Source: Cecembia lonarensis LW9
GTDB taxonomy: Bacteria; Bacteroidota; Bacteroidia; Cytophagales; Cyclobacteriaceae
NCBI RefSeq assembly: GCF_000298295.1
Contig: NZ_AMGM01000044.1
Span: 1 to 36,711, forward strand
Length of the DNA stretch: 36,711 nucleotides
Reading direction: 5' to 3'
Shown: positions 29,730-36,711 of the stretch, piece by piece
How the letters are laid out: every line of letters starts with the position of its first letter
How positions within the stretch are numbered: the stretch's first letter is position 1
The notes under the pieces: generated by a model
Databases searched by the model: none
Seen by the model: the letters and a program-made list of their open reading frames with translations, nothing else
What the model was told of the DNA's origin: nothing
Program-made: the position numbers and the translations under genes

Positions 29730-30905
29730 TCAGAATTTTGCTTTTATCCCCTTTACCCTATATTCTTCAATCAAATCCAAATAAACCCGCTCTTGCTTAG
29801 CCGCAAGGGTTTTGATATCGAATTTTTCAACACCTAGCTCAAAGGCCTTTTCTGCCAGTTTCTTGCCTAGCGCTAGATCCTGAAGTAAAATTTCTGTTTT
29901 TTCAACTAGACTTGGGACATCTCCTAGTTTACAAATTAAGGCATTAACTCCATCCACCAAATTTTCCGTGATTGATGGGATATCAGTAGAGATAATAGGC
30001 AACTTACAGACCATGGCCTCGATGACCACTCCAGGAGAGCCTTCGAAGTGAGTGGGAAACCAGAAAATATCACAGGCTTTGAGTATCTTAGGCATATCCA
30101 ACCTAGGTCCAAGGAATTTAATCCGATTTCCATGCTCCAATTGCTTGGCTCTTTCTTGATAATGCACATAGTCATATCCATTCCCCACCACAATCAGGTA
30201 AAGATTAGGATACTTCTTTGCCAATATTTCAAAAGCTCCAAACATTTCTTCAAAGCCCTTGCTGCGCACCACCCTAGAATTGGAAACAAGGAATACATCC
30301 CCAACCTGACATTCAGGAACAATCTCTTGCTTAGCTAGAGGCTCTGCATTCAGGTAAAAATCCATGTCACGCCCATTTTGCACCACCACCATTCGGTCAA
30401 TGGGAAGGTTTAGATAGCGGCTATTTGGTTCCAGAATACATTCTGCCACTGAAATATATTTGTCAGCTTTTTTGGCAGTCCATCGGTCAATCATCCGAAA
30501 TATTTCCAGTTTAAAGATCTCTCTTTTCCGGAAAAGCGCATAACGTTCTTTGCTGTAGGTATCATTCAATAAAGAACAAATCAGTGGAATTTTAAACTTG
30601 GGAACTGCCAACCGGCAAATGATTTCCGAATTGAAATGGGTGGCATGTATAGCATCTGGTCTTTCTTCTTTGATCAATTTGTTGAGTTTTTGAATAGCCT
30701 CCCTCACACCAAATCGCTTATTAATATCAAAAAAAACATGTGGTATGTTTTCTTTTTCAAATTCCTTTTGTAGCCCATTGGCTGCTTTATACAAAATACA
30801 AACAATAGGTTCTGTATGTTTAAGGTTTTTTACAACTTCGTAAATGGAAAGCTCTGCTCCACCCACTGAAATTGTGTCAATTACAAAGAGTACTTTCTTT
30901 TTCAA
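29730..30905 (-). CDS. Family-4 glycosyltransferase
   Basis: 391 aa GT-B enzyme: KVLFVIDTISVGGAELSI at the N-terminus, HATHFNSEI, VVVQNGRD at the domain boundary, VSNSRVVRSKGFEEMF, and the EX7E motif in HFEGSPGVVIEAM. The start is TTG in a TTGA overlap with the stop of the upstream GT2, so translation is coupled. Sugar and linkage unknown. Confidence 0.9.
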   Translation of the reverse strand: MKKKVLFVIDTISVGGAELSIYEVVKNLKHTEPIVCILYKAANGLQKEFEKENIPHVFFDINKRFGVREAIQKLNKLIKEERPDAIHATHFNSEIICRLAVPKFKIPLICSLLNDTYSKERYALFRKREIFKLEIFRMIDRWTAKKADKYISVAECILEPNSRYLNLPIDRMVVVQNGRDMDFYLNAEPLAKQEIVPECQVGDVFLVSNSRVVRSKGFEEMFGAFEILAKKYPNLYLIVVGNGYDYVHYQERAKQLEHGNRIKFLGPRLDMPKILKACDIFWFPTHFEGSPGVVIEAMVCKLPIISTDIPSITENLVDGVNALICKLGDVPSLVEKTEILLQDLALGKKLAEKAFELGVEKFDIKTLAAKQERVYLDLIEEYRVKGIKAKF

Positions 30906-31924
30906 CTTAAATTAAGATGGGGTAAAAATATTGGTTTGATTTTTTTGAAAGCTATTAAACTTCTTTTGAAGTTTTTAAATAATCCCTTCATTTTATTTTG
31001 ATAGGTAATTCTAAATGCTTTATTTTTTGGTTTAGGCCTAACAATATAAAGCAACTGGGTAAAAGCAAAATTCCATAATAAGTCGGGAATTTGTTTCAAA
31101 ATAAACTTCAAATAGCTCCTTGAATTACCTAAGATGATAAATCTATAAGGTTCCATAATCGGGAAATTGGAAGCAATACTTGATTTTAGCTTTAGCAGGT
31201 AATCCCAATTCAACCGGCGTTCTTCTATATGATGATAAAATTTCAGGTCTTCATCAAACCAAATATCGTAACCTAAACACTCTACGGCAAGGCACATTTC
31301 AGTATCTCCTCCTGCCGCCAAGGTATTCCCTTTTCTAGAAGTTAGGACTGTTGAATAGTTTCTATTAAGAAGTTCCTGAATAGCTGAAAACCTAAAAAAG
31401 CAACCTGCTCCATACAATCCCCATCCTTTTGGTAATGGACCATTAGATTTTGCCTGCGATCCAATGGCATAAGTGGATTGATAAGCATCAAACCAATCCG
31501 GTTTCTGAACATAGGAGGGCAGTAAGCCCATACCTCCCAATGCTCCTATACTCAAATTTTCCTCTAAGATCTTCACTCCTTTGGATAGATAGTTTGGGAA
31601 TAGTTCGTTATCATCATCACAGATCAAAATGTATTTATAATTAACTGCTTCAAAAGCCATCCAAAGAGCGAAATTTTTTCCTGGCTTTGGACATATTAAT
31701 ACCTGAGTACGGATATTGGTTTTTTCAAAGTAAGTCTCTGTATATTCTTTCGTGCCATCATCTGAGGCATTATCCATGAGGATAAATTCCCAATCACCAA
31801 TAAAATCTAGTTTGCTGATGGCTTCAAAAGTTGCTGGCAACCTGTTTCTCCCATTGTAGGTACAACAGATAATGGAAACTCCAATTGGCTTTTCTTTAAT
31901 TGCACCTTTCAAATCTGTTACCAT
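30902..31924 (-). CDS. Family-2 glycosyltransferase
   Basis: 340 aa GT-A enzyme: GVSIICCTYNGRNRL, ILMDNASDDGT, GKNFALWMAFEAVNYKYIL and metal motif ICDDDNELFP; the TLAAGGDTEMCLAVECLGYD segment is a good general-base/acceptor loop of this branch. It shares the DDDNEL and GGD motifs with the GT2 at 18020-19003. The ATG shares one base with the stop of the frameshifted epimerase (TAATG). Confidence 0.9.
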   Translation of the reverse strand: MVTDLKGAIKEKPIGVSIICCTYNGRNRLPATFEAISKLDFIGDWEFILMDNASDDGTKEYTETYFEKTNIRTQVLICPKPGKNFALWMAFEAVNYKYILICDDDNELFPNYLSKGVKILEENLSIGALGGMGLLPSYVQKPDWFDAYQSTYAIGSQAKSNGPLPKGWGLYGAGCFFRFSAIQELLNRNYSTVLTSRKGNTLAAGGDTEMCLAVECLGYDIWFDEDLKFYHHIEERRLNWDYLLKLKSSIASNFPIMEPYRFIILGNSRSYLKFILKQIPDLLWNFAFTQLLYIVRPKPKNKAFRITYQNKMKGLFKNFKRSLIAFKKIKPIFLPHLNLS

Positions 31925-32846
31925 TACTTTTGCTGGTAAAATGCTATCAATTTTTTCAATCCTTCCTCTAGGGGCAACAACTCCCTATTCAACATTTTTT
32001 TCATTTTAGAAATCTCTGGACATCGTCTCGCCATATCACCTTCCTTAAGTGGTTCATGGTGAATGATTCTGGAGGAAGAACCAGTGATTTTCAAAATAAG
32101 TTGGGCTAATTCCAATACAGTCATCTCCTTATCACTGCCCACATTGATAATTTCATTGATGGCTTCAGTGTCAGTAATCGCTTTGATACAAGTTTCTATA
32201 TTGTCATCTATATAGCAAAAAGAACGAGTTTGGCTTCCATCCCCATAGATCACAATGTCCTCCCCTGTGAGTGCCCTTTTCAAAAATCTAGGAACCACAA
32301 AATCCTCACTTTGATTTGGCCCATAGGTATTAAAAAACGGAAAATGGTGTATTCTAGACCATATTCCTGGTAATAACTCCTGCAATACGCCTCTGAGATA
32401 TTTTTGACAATGGCATAAGGCAACTTCGAGTTCAAAGGCGTGGTATGTTCCCTTTGTGGAATCTCAAAAGGCTCTCCATATACCTCTGAGGAACTGCTGT
32501 AAAAGATTCTTTTTACCCCAGTGTTTTTGGAAAGCTTTAGGATGTTTTCCATTCCTTTACAGTCATTCAATACTTTGAGTGGGTTGTCCAAGGTCCGCTG
32601 TACGCCAACAACTGCTGCATAATGAAACACATAGTCAAACTGAAACCTACCAAATACAGGTGCAATATCCGAGTAATCATTGACGTCACATTTGATAAAA
32701 CCCACATTCTCTATTTGCGGGATTTTAGAAATATGTCCTGTGGAAAGGTTATCCAGGATAATGATGTAGTTTGATGGATCAATTGCTAATTTGGCTGCTA
32801 GTGCACTGCCTATATTCCCTGCACCTCCGGTGATTAAATAGTTCAT
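31924..32846 (-). pseudogene. NAD-dependent SDR epimerase/dehydratase with a -1 frameshift
   Basis: Two overlapping frames make up one extended SDR protein. The first (32280-32846) holds the NAD loop TGGAGNIGS, the catalytic Ser run SSSSEVYGEP and YAIVKN (YxxxK); the second (31924-32385) resumes at FNTYGPNQSEDFVVPRFL and runs to LLPLEEGLKKLIAF. The break is at a run of six A on the plus strand (32332-32337): seven would join the frames as FRFFNTYGPN, giving 307 aa. It could be a true mutation, a phase-variable tract or a base-calling error. The intact enzyme would be a UDP-sugar 4-epimerase or similar; it is related to the SDR at 33640-34575. Confidence 0.85.
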
Positions 32847-32851
32847 GATTA

Positions 32852-33643
32852 TCAGTTTGAAATAGTACTTATTATTTGATTAAAAATAAATTCAAATGCT
32901 GGTTCAAATTCATTATTATTCACTCTAAATACCTCCACTCCACTTTCTTTTAATATTTCAAGATGAGCTTCATTTAACTGCTTGGTTTTTTCCAAAAGCT
33001 TTTCGGCTTCAATGAAATCATATTCAGCATAAAATCCTTTCATATTTCTTTTCCTTTCATATGCCGTTTTTAAGTCCGTATCCAAATAAAAATAAAGATC
33101 GATATTTGGTGCATTTTGCAAAAAGCTTGTCATTTTTGGATTTAGCCTTCTTTGGTGAGAAATAATATGAGTAGAATGTTTTCCGTATCCTTCACTTAAT
33201 AGTAAGCAACTCCATTTTGTGTGATGATTGATATAATAATAATAATACTCAGTCAATATTTTAAGATATTTGCAGATAATTTCTGCATCTCTTGGAAATT
33301 TAATAGCATGCTCTGAGTTTTTTTTAAAATCCTGAATGTCTAAGTATAAATCTATGTAGGCTTTTTGGGCCCCTTCTTCTGCAGCATGAATGATAGATTT
33401 ATTGATACCAAACGAATCAATATTCCATCTTTTATAAATTCTTAACAGTAACTTATTGAATTCATTTTCCTGAATTTTCAAATCTTCCCAAACTGGGATA
33501 TTTTTCAACAGTTGATCCCATTCAAAAATCGGTGCAGGATAATACCCTAATTTTTCTTTGAGCCTTAATGCCAATTTATTAACCATAAATGACTTTCCAG
33601 AACCAGGGATACCACCAAATTCAATAAGCCTTAATCTTTTCAA
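32852..33643 (-). CDS. P-loop kinase (thymidylate/deoxynucleoside-kinase-like)
   Basis: 263 aa. The Walker A motif GIPGSGKS is at residues 11-18 and a DxD-like [17 protein letters not shown] segment near 185-200 fits the lid region of nucleoside/thymidylate-kinase-like P-loop enzymes. Such proteins appear in glycan loci and may phosphorylate a sugar or lipid carrier; the substrate cannot be read from sequence. The start is TTG, forced by a stop two codons upstream and by the P-loop position, and overlaps the SDR stop (TTGA). Confidence 0.72.
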   Translation of the reverse strand: MKRLRLIEFGGIPGSGKSFMVNKLALRLKEKLGYYPAPIFEWDQLLKNIPVWEDLKIQENEFNKLLLRIYKRWNIDSFGINKSIIHAAEEGAQKAYIDLYLDIQDFKKNSEHAIKFPRDAEIICKYLKILTEYYYYYINHHTKWSCLLLSEGYGKHSTHIISHQRRLNPKMTSFLQNAPNIDLYFYLDTDLKTAYERKRNMKGFYAEYDFIEAEKLLEKTKQLNEAHLEILKESGVEVFRVNNNEFEPAFEFIFNQIISTISN

Positions 33644-34575
33644 TTTCTAAAACTTTTAAAATACTCAATTGTCTTCACCAATCCTTCATTCAATTGGATA
33701 TTAGGTTGCCAATTTAATTTGGATTTGGCTTGGCTGATATCCGGTTGCCGCTGCTTGGGATCATCCTGGGGCAGGGGCAGGTGCTGAATGGTGCTTTTAC
33801 TGCCAGTAAGCTGAATGACCAATTCCGCCAGTTCCAGCATGCTGAATTCGGCCGGGTTTCCTAAATTGACGGGTCCAGTAAAGCCTTTTTCCGTTCCCAT
33901 CATTTTATACAAACCATCCACCAGATCATCTACATAGCAGAAGCTTCGGGTCTGATTGCCGTTACCATAAATGGTAATGGGTTCATTTCTTAAAGCCTGC
34001 ATAATGAAATTACTCACTACCCTCCCATCATTGGGCTGCATATTAGGACCATAGGTATTGAATATCCGAACAACTTTTATATCCAAATTGTGCTGACGGT
34101 AATAATCAAAGAATAAAGTTTCAGCACAGCGCTTGCCCTCATCATAGCAGGCACGGGGACCTATGGGATTGACATTGCCCCAGTAGTCTTCTGTCTGAGG
34201 ATGGATAGCCGGATCTCCATAAACTTCAGAAGTACTCGCCTGCAGTATGCTGATTTTTAAGCGCTTTGCTAAGCCCAGCATATTGATGGCTCCCATCACA
34301 GAGGTTTTGGTAGTCTGTACGGGATCAAACTGGTAATGTACCGGACTAGCTGGGCAGGCCAGGTTATAAATCTGATCCACCTCCACATAGAGCGGAAAGG
34401 TAATGTCATGCCGGAGCAGCTCGAAGTTTTTATGATCCAGCAGGGCATGGATATTTTCCCTTCTTCCCGTAAAGAAATTGTCCACACAAAGCACCTCATG
34501 CCCCTCTGCGATCAGTTTTTTACACAAATGAGAGCCTATAAACCCGGCTCCTCCGGTAACGAGAATGCGTTTCAT
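33640..34575 (-). CDS. UDP-glucuronate decarboxylase-like SDR (UDP-xylose synthase type)
   Basis: 311 aa extended SDR. NAD loop GGAGFIG at 8-14, STSEVYGDP around 114-122, catalytic Y144/K148 in [17 protein letters not shown], and [23 protein letters not shown], which together are characteristic of bacterial UDP-glucuronic acid decarboxylases that make UDP-xylose. Product prediction is good but not certain; close relatives make UDP-4-keto sugars. Four-base overlaps tie it to genes on both sides. Confidence 0.88.
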   Translation of the reverse strand: MKRILVTGGAGFIGSHLCKKLIAEGHEVLCVDNFFTGRRENIHALLDHKNFELLRHDITFPLYVEVDQIYNLACPASPVHYQFDPVQTTKTSVMGAINMLGLAKRLKISILQASTSEVYGDPAIHPQTEDYWGNVNPIGPRACYDEGKRCAETLFFDYYRQHNLDIKVVRIFNTYGPNMQPNDGRVVSNFIMQALRNEPITIYGNGNQTRSFCYVDDLVDGLYKMMGTEKGFTGPVNLGNPAEFSMLELAELVIQLTGSKSTIQHLPLPQDDPKQRQPDISQAKSKLNWQPNIQLNEGLVKTIEYFKSFRN

Positions 34576-35306
34576 AAATTTTGAATTGATCTAAAATCCA
34601 AACCCATGTCCTTTCCCATGGCCAGGACCGTTTCCAGTCGTTGGGCTGAAAGGGTATAAGCACCTTGCTCCCCAATCGTATGGGCATGAATAAACAATAC
34701 TTTCTTTTCTGCTTTGGCCCTTTCCATCAGGGGCTTTAACTTTTCCACCTGGGGCAGTTCACTTTCATCTATACTGATGGAGTAATAATGAAAACCCGGT
34801 CTTTTCTTTAAAGCTTTTTCTTCATACCCCTCCCCTAATGGAACCACACTTCTGCTGACCTGAAAAGTAATCCTTAACGCAATATCCATTATCCTGTTTT
34901 TTTCCCCATAAGGATAAGCAAAAACCTTGGGACGAATATCGATAGCCCGGAGTGCATCTACGTTGGCCTGAATTTCCTCCTGCCAGTATGACCTGTATCC
35001 ATTGGATTGTATATAAGAGTTGGCAGGGACATGCAGCTCCCCATGTGCCCCAATCTCATGTCCTGCTTCCTGGATTTCTTTCAGCCAAGCTTTTTCCTGT
35101 TCGCTGAGTTTTCCGACCCCAGTAAGAAAAAAAGTCGCCTTGGCATCATATTTATCCAACAAAGGCAATATCCCAACCCATTGTTCCAGGTAATTATCAT
35201 CGAAGGAGAGGCAGATGCCAGGTTTCTGTTCACTTTCTTTGCAAGAAAAAAATATTATTACAATGAATATCAAAAAGATGGGCTTCTCTAATTGAATTAA
35301 TTTCAC
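34572..35306 (-). CDS. Lipoprotein polysaccharide deacetylase (NodB domain)
   Basis: 244 aa. A hydrophobic leader (residues 8-20) ends in FFSC with Cys22 as lipidation site, so it should sit in a membrane facing the periplasm. NodB motifs: SFDD (34-37, metal Asp37), GAHGELH with H88 and H92 as metal ligands, and [13 protein letters not shown]. It probably removes acetyl groups from a GlcNAc-like sugar in the glycan or modifies peptidoglycan. The start is GTG in a GTGA overlap with the upstream gene. Confidence 0.87.
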   Translation of the reverse strand: MKLIQLEKPIFLIFIVIIFFSCKESEQKPGICLSFDDNYLEQWVGILPLLDKYDAKATFFLTGVGKLSEQEKAWLKEIQEAGHEIGAHGELHVPANSYIQSNGYRSYWQEEIQANVDALRAIDIRPKVFAYPYGEKNRIMDIALRITFQVSRSVVPLGEGYEEKALKKRPGFHYYSISIDESELPQVEKLKPLMERAKAEKKVLFIHAHTIGEQGAYTLSAQRLETVLAMGKDMGLDFRSIQNL

Positions 35307-36286
35307 TTCTTTGAAATTTGAAGCTTAAGGGTATTTACTGATTTAGACTTCCCTCCAAAACTTTCCTTCCATTTAACCAAACCACAATTAGTTTGACCTG
35401 TTTCCGGAATATGTGATACCCCCATATTGAAAAAGGATTTATCAGAAAATTCCTCCTCAATTAAATGGCTCAACAGGTAATCCAGGCATCTTTGTTTTTT
35501 CCCTAAAGGTAAAGCAGCCGTGTACTGTAAATGGGCCGATGTATCAGTTGAAAATATTAAAGCGCCACCAAGCATTTCATCCCCAGAAAAAACAGCAAAA
35601 AACCGAATGTGATCAGGGAAAACCGATTTCAAATACTGAATTTCTTGAAGGGAATGGGCTGGTTTTACACCATGCTGTTTTTCAAGATTGGGCACTAATA
35701 TCTTCTCCCAGAAGGATTTCAGATCTGAAGAGGCTCTTATTTCAAGCCCCTTCTCTATTGCTTTTTTTCTTCCCCATTTTTTCCCCCTATCTGTTACTCT
35801 GTAAGGAAGTGAGGTACAATGATGGACAGCAGTAAAAACAGATTCACCTCCGCAGATCTGAACCGCAAGCTTTAGGTCTTTTTGTGATTCCTTGGCGAAA
35901 AAATCCGGCACCATTCTGATTTCCAATCGCTCTATTCCCTGATTTTGATAGAATGCTTTGGTATGTTTAATAATTCCCTGTATATCCTTTAATCCCAATC
36001 CATCAATCAAAATCCATCCAGCATAAGTTAAACCTCTATGGGAAAATATAGAATTTTCCTCTTTCTCAGCTGGTAATATGGCCACAGGAAAATCTTCATT
36101 ATAAATCACCAAAGAAGCATCCTCAAACCTGTCCCCATGGTATTCCATAAATTCCCTGCGGTGCAGAAAGGTGCCATTGATACTGTTATCCAGTACCATA
36201 TCCCAATCCTTTTTTAAATCAGACTGGTATGGTTTTATGGAATACTTCAATTCCTTTGACAAAAAAAGTTCTGATAGTGCTAACAT
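35303..36286 (-). CDS. FemAB/GNAT-like acyltransferase
   Basis: 327 aa. N-terminal WDMVLDNSINGTFLHRREFMEYH and a later LGGALIFSTDTSAHLQYTA, then FFNMGVSHIP fit the double-GNAT fold of FemAB-type proteins (transfer of acyl or aminoacyl groups to cell-surface glycans). No classic R/QxxGxG/A loop. It overlaps the upstream FkbM gene by 7 bp and the downstream deacetylase by 4 bp. Role: probable acyl decoration of the polysaccharide, donor unknown. Confidence 0.7.
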   Translation of the reverse strand: MLALSELFLSKELKYSIKPYQSDLKKDWDMVLDNSINGTFLHRREFMEYHGDRFEDASLVIYNEDFPVAILPAEKEENSIFSHRGLTYAGWILIDGLGLKDIQGIIKHTKAFYQNQGIERLEIRMVPDFFAKESQKDLKLAVQICGGESVFTAVHHCTSLPYRVTDRGKKWGRKKAIEKGLEIRASSDLKSFWEKILVPNLEKQHGVKPAHSLQEIQYLKSVFPDHIRFFAVFSGDEMLGGALIFSTDTSAHLQYTAALPLGKKQRCLDYLLSHLIEEEFSDKSFFNMGVSHIPETGQTNCGLVKWKESFGGKSKSVNTLKLQISKK

Positions 36287-36711
36287 GAATCTCCATTCAA
36301 AAAGTACAAGTTCTTCAATACAAATCCATTCAAACTGTAACCATTTTGATGCATAAAAAATACCAAAGGATTTGTTGCTCCATTCTGAAAATCAAAAGTC
36401 TCATCTTCCACTACCACCAATCTGGGCCGGTACCGCTTCCAATCCAATCCTTTCAAAACTTCCAAATCATGTTCCTCCGCATCCACAGTCAATAAATCAA
36501 AGTCTTGGGGGGCATGGTACCTATCCAGAATTTCTGTAAGGGTTGTACTCTGTATCACCTCTTCCTTAACTTCCAAGCCTTCTTGTTCAAAGTCACTCAA
36601 AAAACGGGCATCAGTAGTGGATAAAACATTGTTTTGAACCTGATAAAATATTCTGCTAGAAGCAATATCTGAAACCAAGGCGGGGACAGCATGGTCTTTA
36701 GGCCTAAAAAA
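36280..36711 (-). CDS. FkbM-family methyltransferase (5' end beyond the window)
   Basis: About 143 codons are visible; the frame stays open to the window edge, so the N-terminus and start are missing. The visible part has YQVQNNVLSTTDARF, TLTEILDRYHAPQDFDLLTV with VDAEEHDLEVLKG and RPRLVVVE, which is the C-terminal half of FkbM domains (SAM-dependent O-methylation). It is the upstream-most gene seen of the locus on this strand. Confidence 0.85.
   Translation of the reverse strand, partial: FFRPKDHAVPALVSDIASSRIFYQVQNNVLSTTDARFLSDFEQEGLEVKEEVIQSTTLTEILDRYHAPQDFDLLTVDAEEHDLEVLKGLDWKRYRPRLVVVEDETFDFQNGATNPLVFFMHQNGYSLNGFVLKNLYFLNGDSC

Overview
The window looks like a chromosomal segment of a Bacteroidota bacterium, most likely order Cytophagales, family Cyclobacteriaceae (inference). 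The signs are an AT-leaning genome, weak Shine-Dalgarno sites with many TTG/GTG starts, a MauE/DoxX-type protein with a CSCGG motif, Crp-like regulators of the short Bacteroidota type, a DUF5675 cassette, and intergenic DNA packed with palindromic repeats.

Left third (1-12126): a few genes sit as islands in repeat DNA. They are a minus-strand MauE/DoxX-like membrane protein; a Crp-like regulator; a 515-aa protein in which a whole Crp-like regulator (sensor fold plus helix-turn-helix) is fused to a complete class I terpene synthase (DDYTD, an arginine 46 residues before the NSE triad, NDLLSFEKE, RY); a small conserved 63-aa protein; two near-identical receiver-only response regulators from a duplication of about 860 bp; a GC-rich four-gene cassette (248-aa conserved protein, DUF5675 protein, two small membrane proteins) closed by a strong terminator; and a fragment of a glycosyltransferase. 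Between them lie about 6 kb of mosaic repeats: a composite element of about 360 bp in three full and three partial copies, units that share flanks but carry different central palindromes, roughly 20-nt mini-palindromes inserted into other repeats, and pyrimidine-rich filler.

Right two thirds (12127-36711): one long minus-strand cell-surface polysaccharide locus, read from right to left, with many 1-35 bp overlaps. In order of transcription: FkbM methyltransferase (cut by the window edge), FemAB/GNAT-like protein, lipoprotein polysaccharide deacetylase, UDP-glucuronate decarboxylase-like SDR, P-loop kinase, a frameshifted SDR epimerase, GT2, GT4, GT2, the ABC permease Wzm, a PP-loop asparagine-synthase-like enzyme, a methyltransferase, WecD, WecE and WecF homologues, the ABC ATPase Wzt with a C-terminal glycan-recognition domain, a second methyltransferase-like protein, GT2, a decayed methyltransferase, GT2, a GT11 fucosyltransferase, two GT4-like enzymes, a HAD phosphatase, a divergent UbiA-like membrane protein and a polymerase-like membrane protein.

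Together these encode assembly and ABC-dependent export of an O-antigen-like glycan that probably contains 4-acetamido-4,6-dideoxygalactose (Fuc4NAc) and fucose, with methyl, acyl or amide decorations. dTDP-sugar and GDP-fucose supply genes and the initiating phosphoglycosyltransferase are not in the window. The AT-rich middle (about 19.1-27.8 kb) appears to have been swapped in, with one edge inside wzt. The best candidate for an undescribed system is the Crp-terpene synthase fusion beside its stand-alone Crp-like neighbour.
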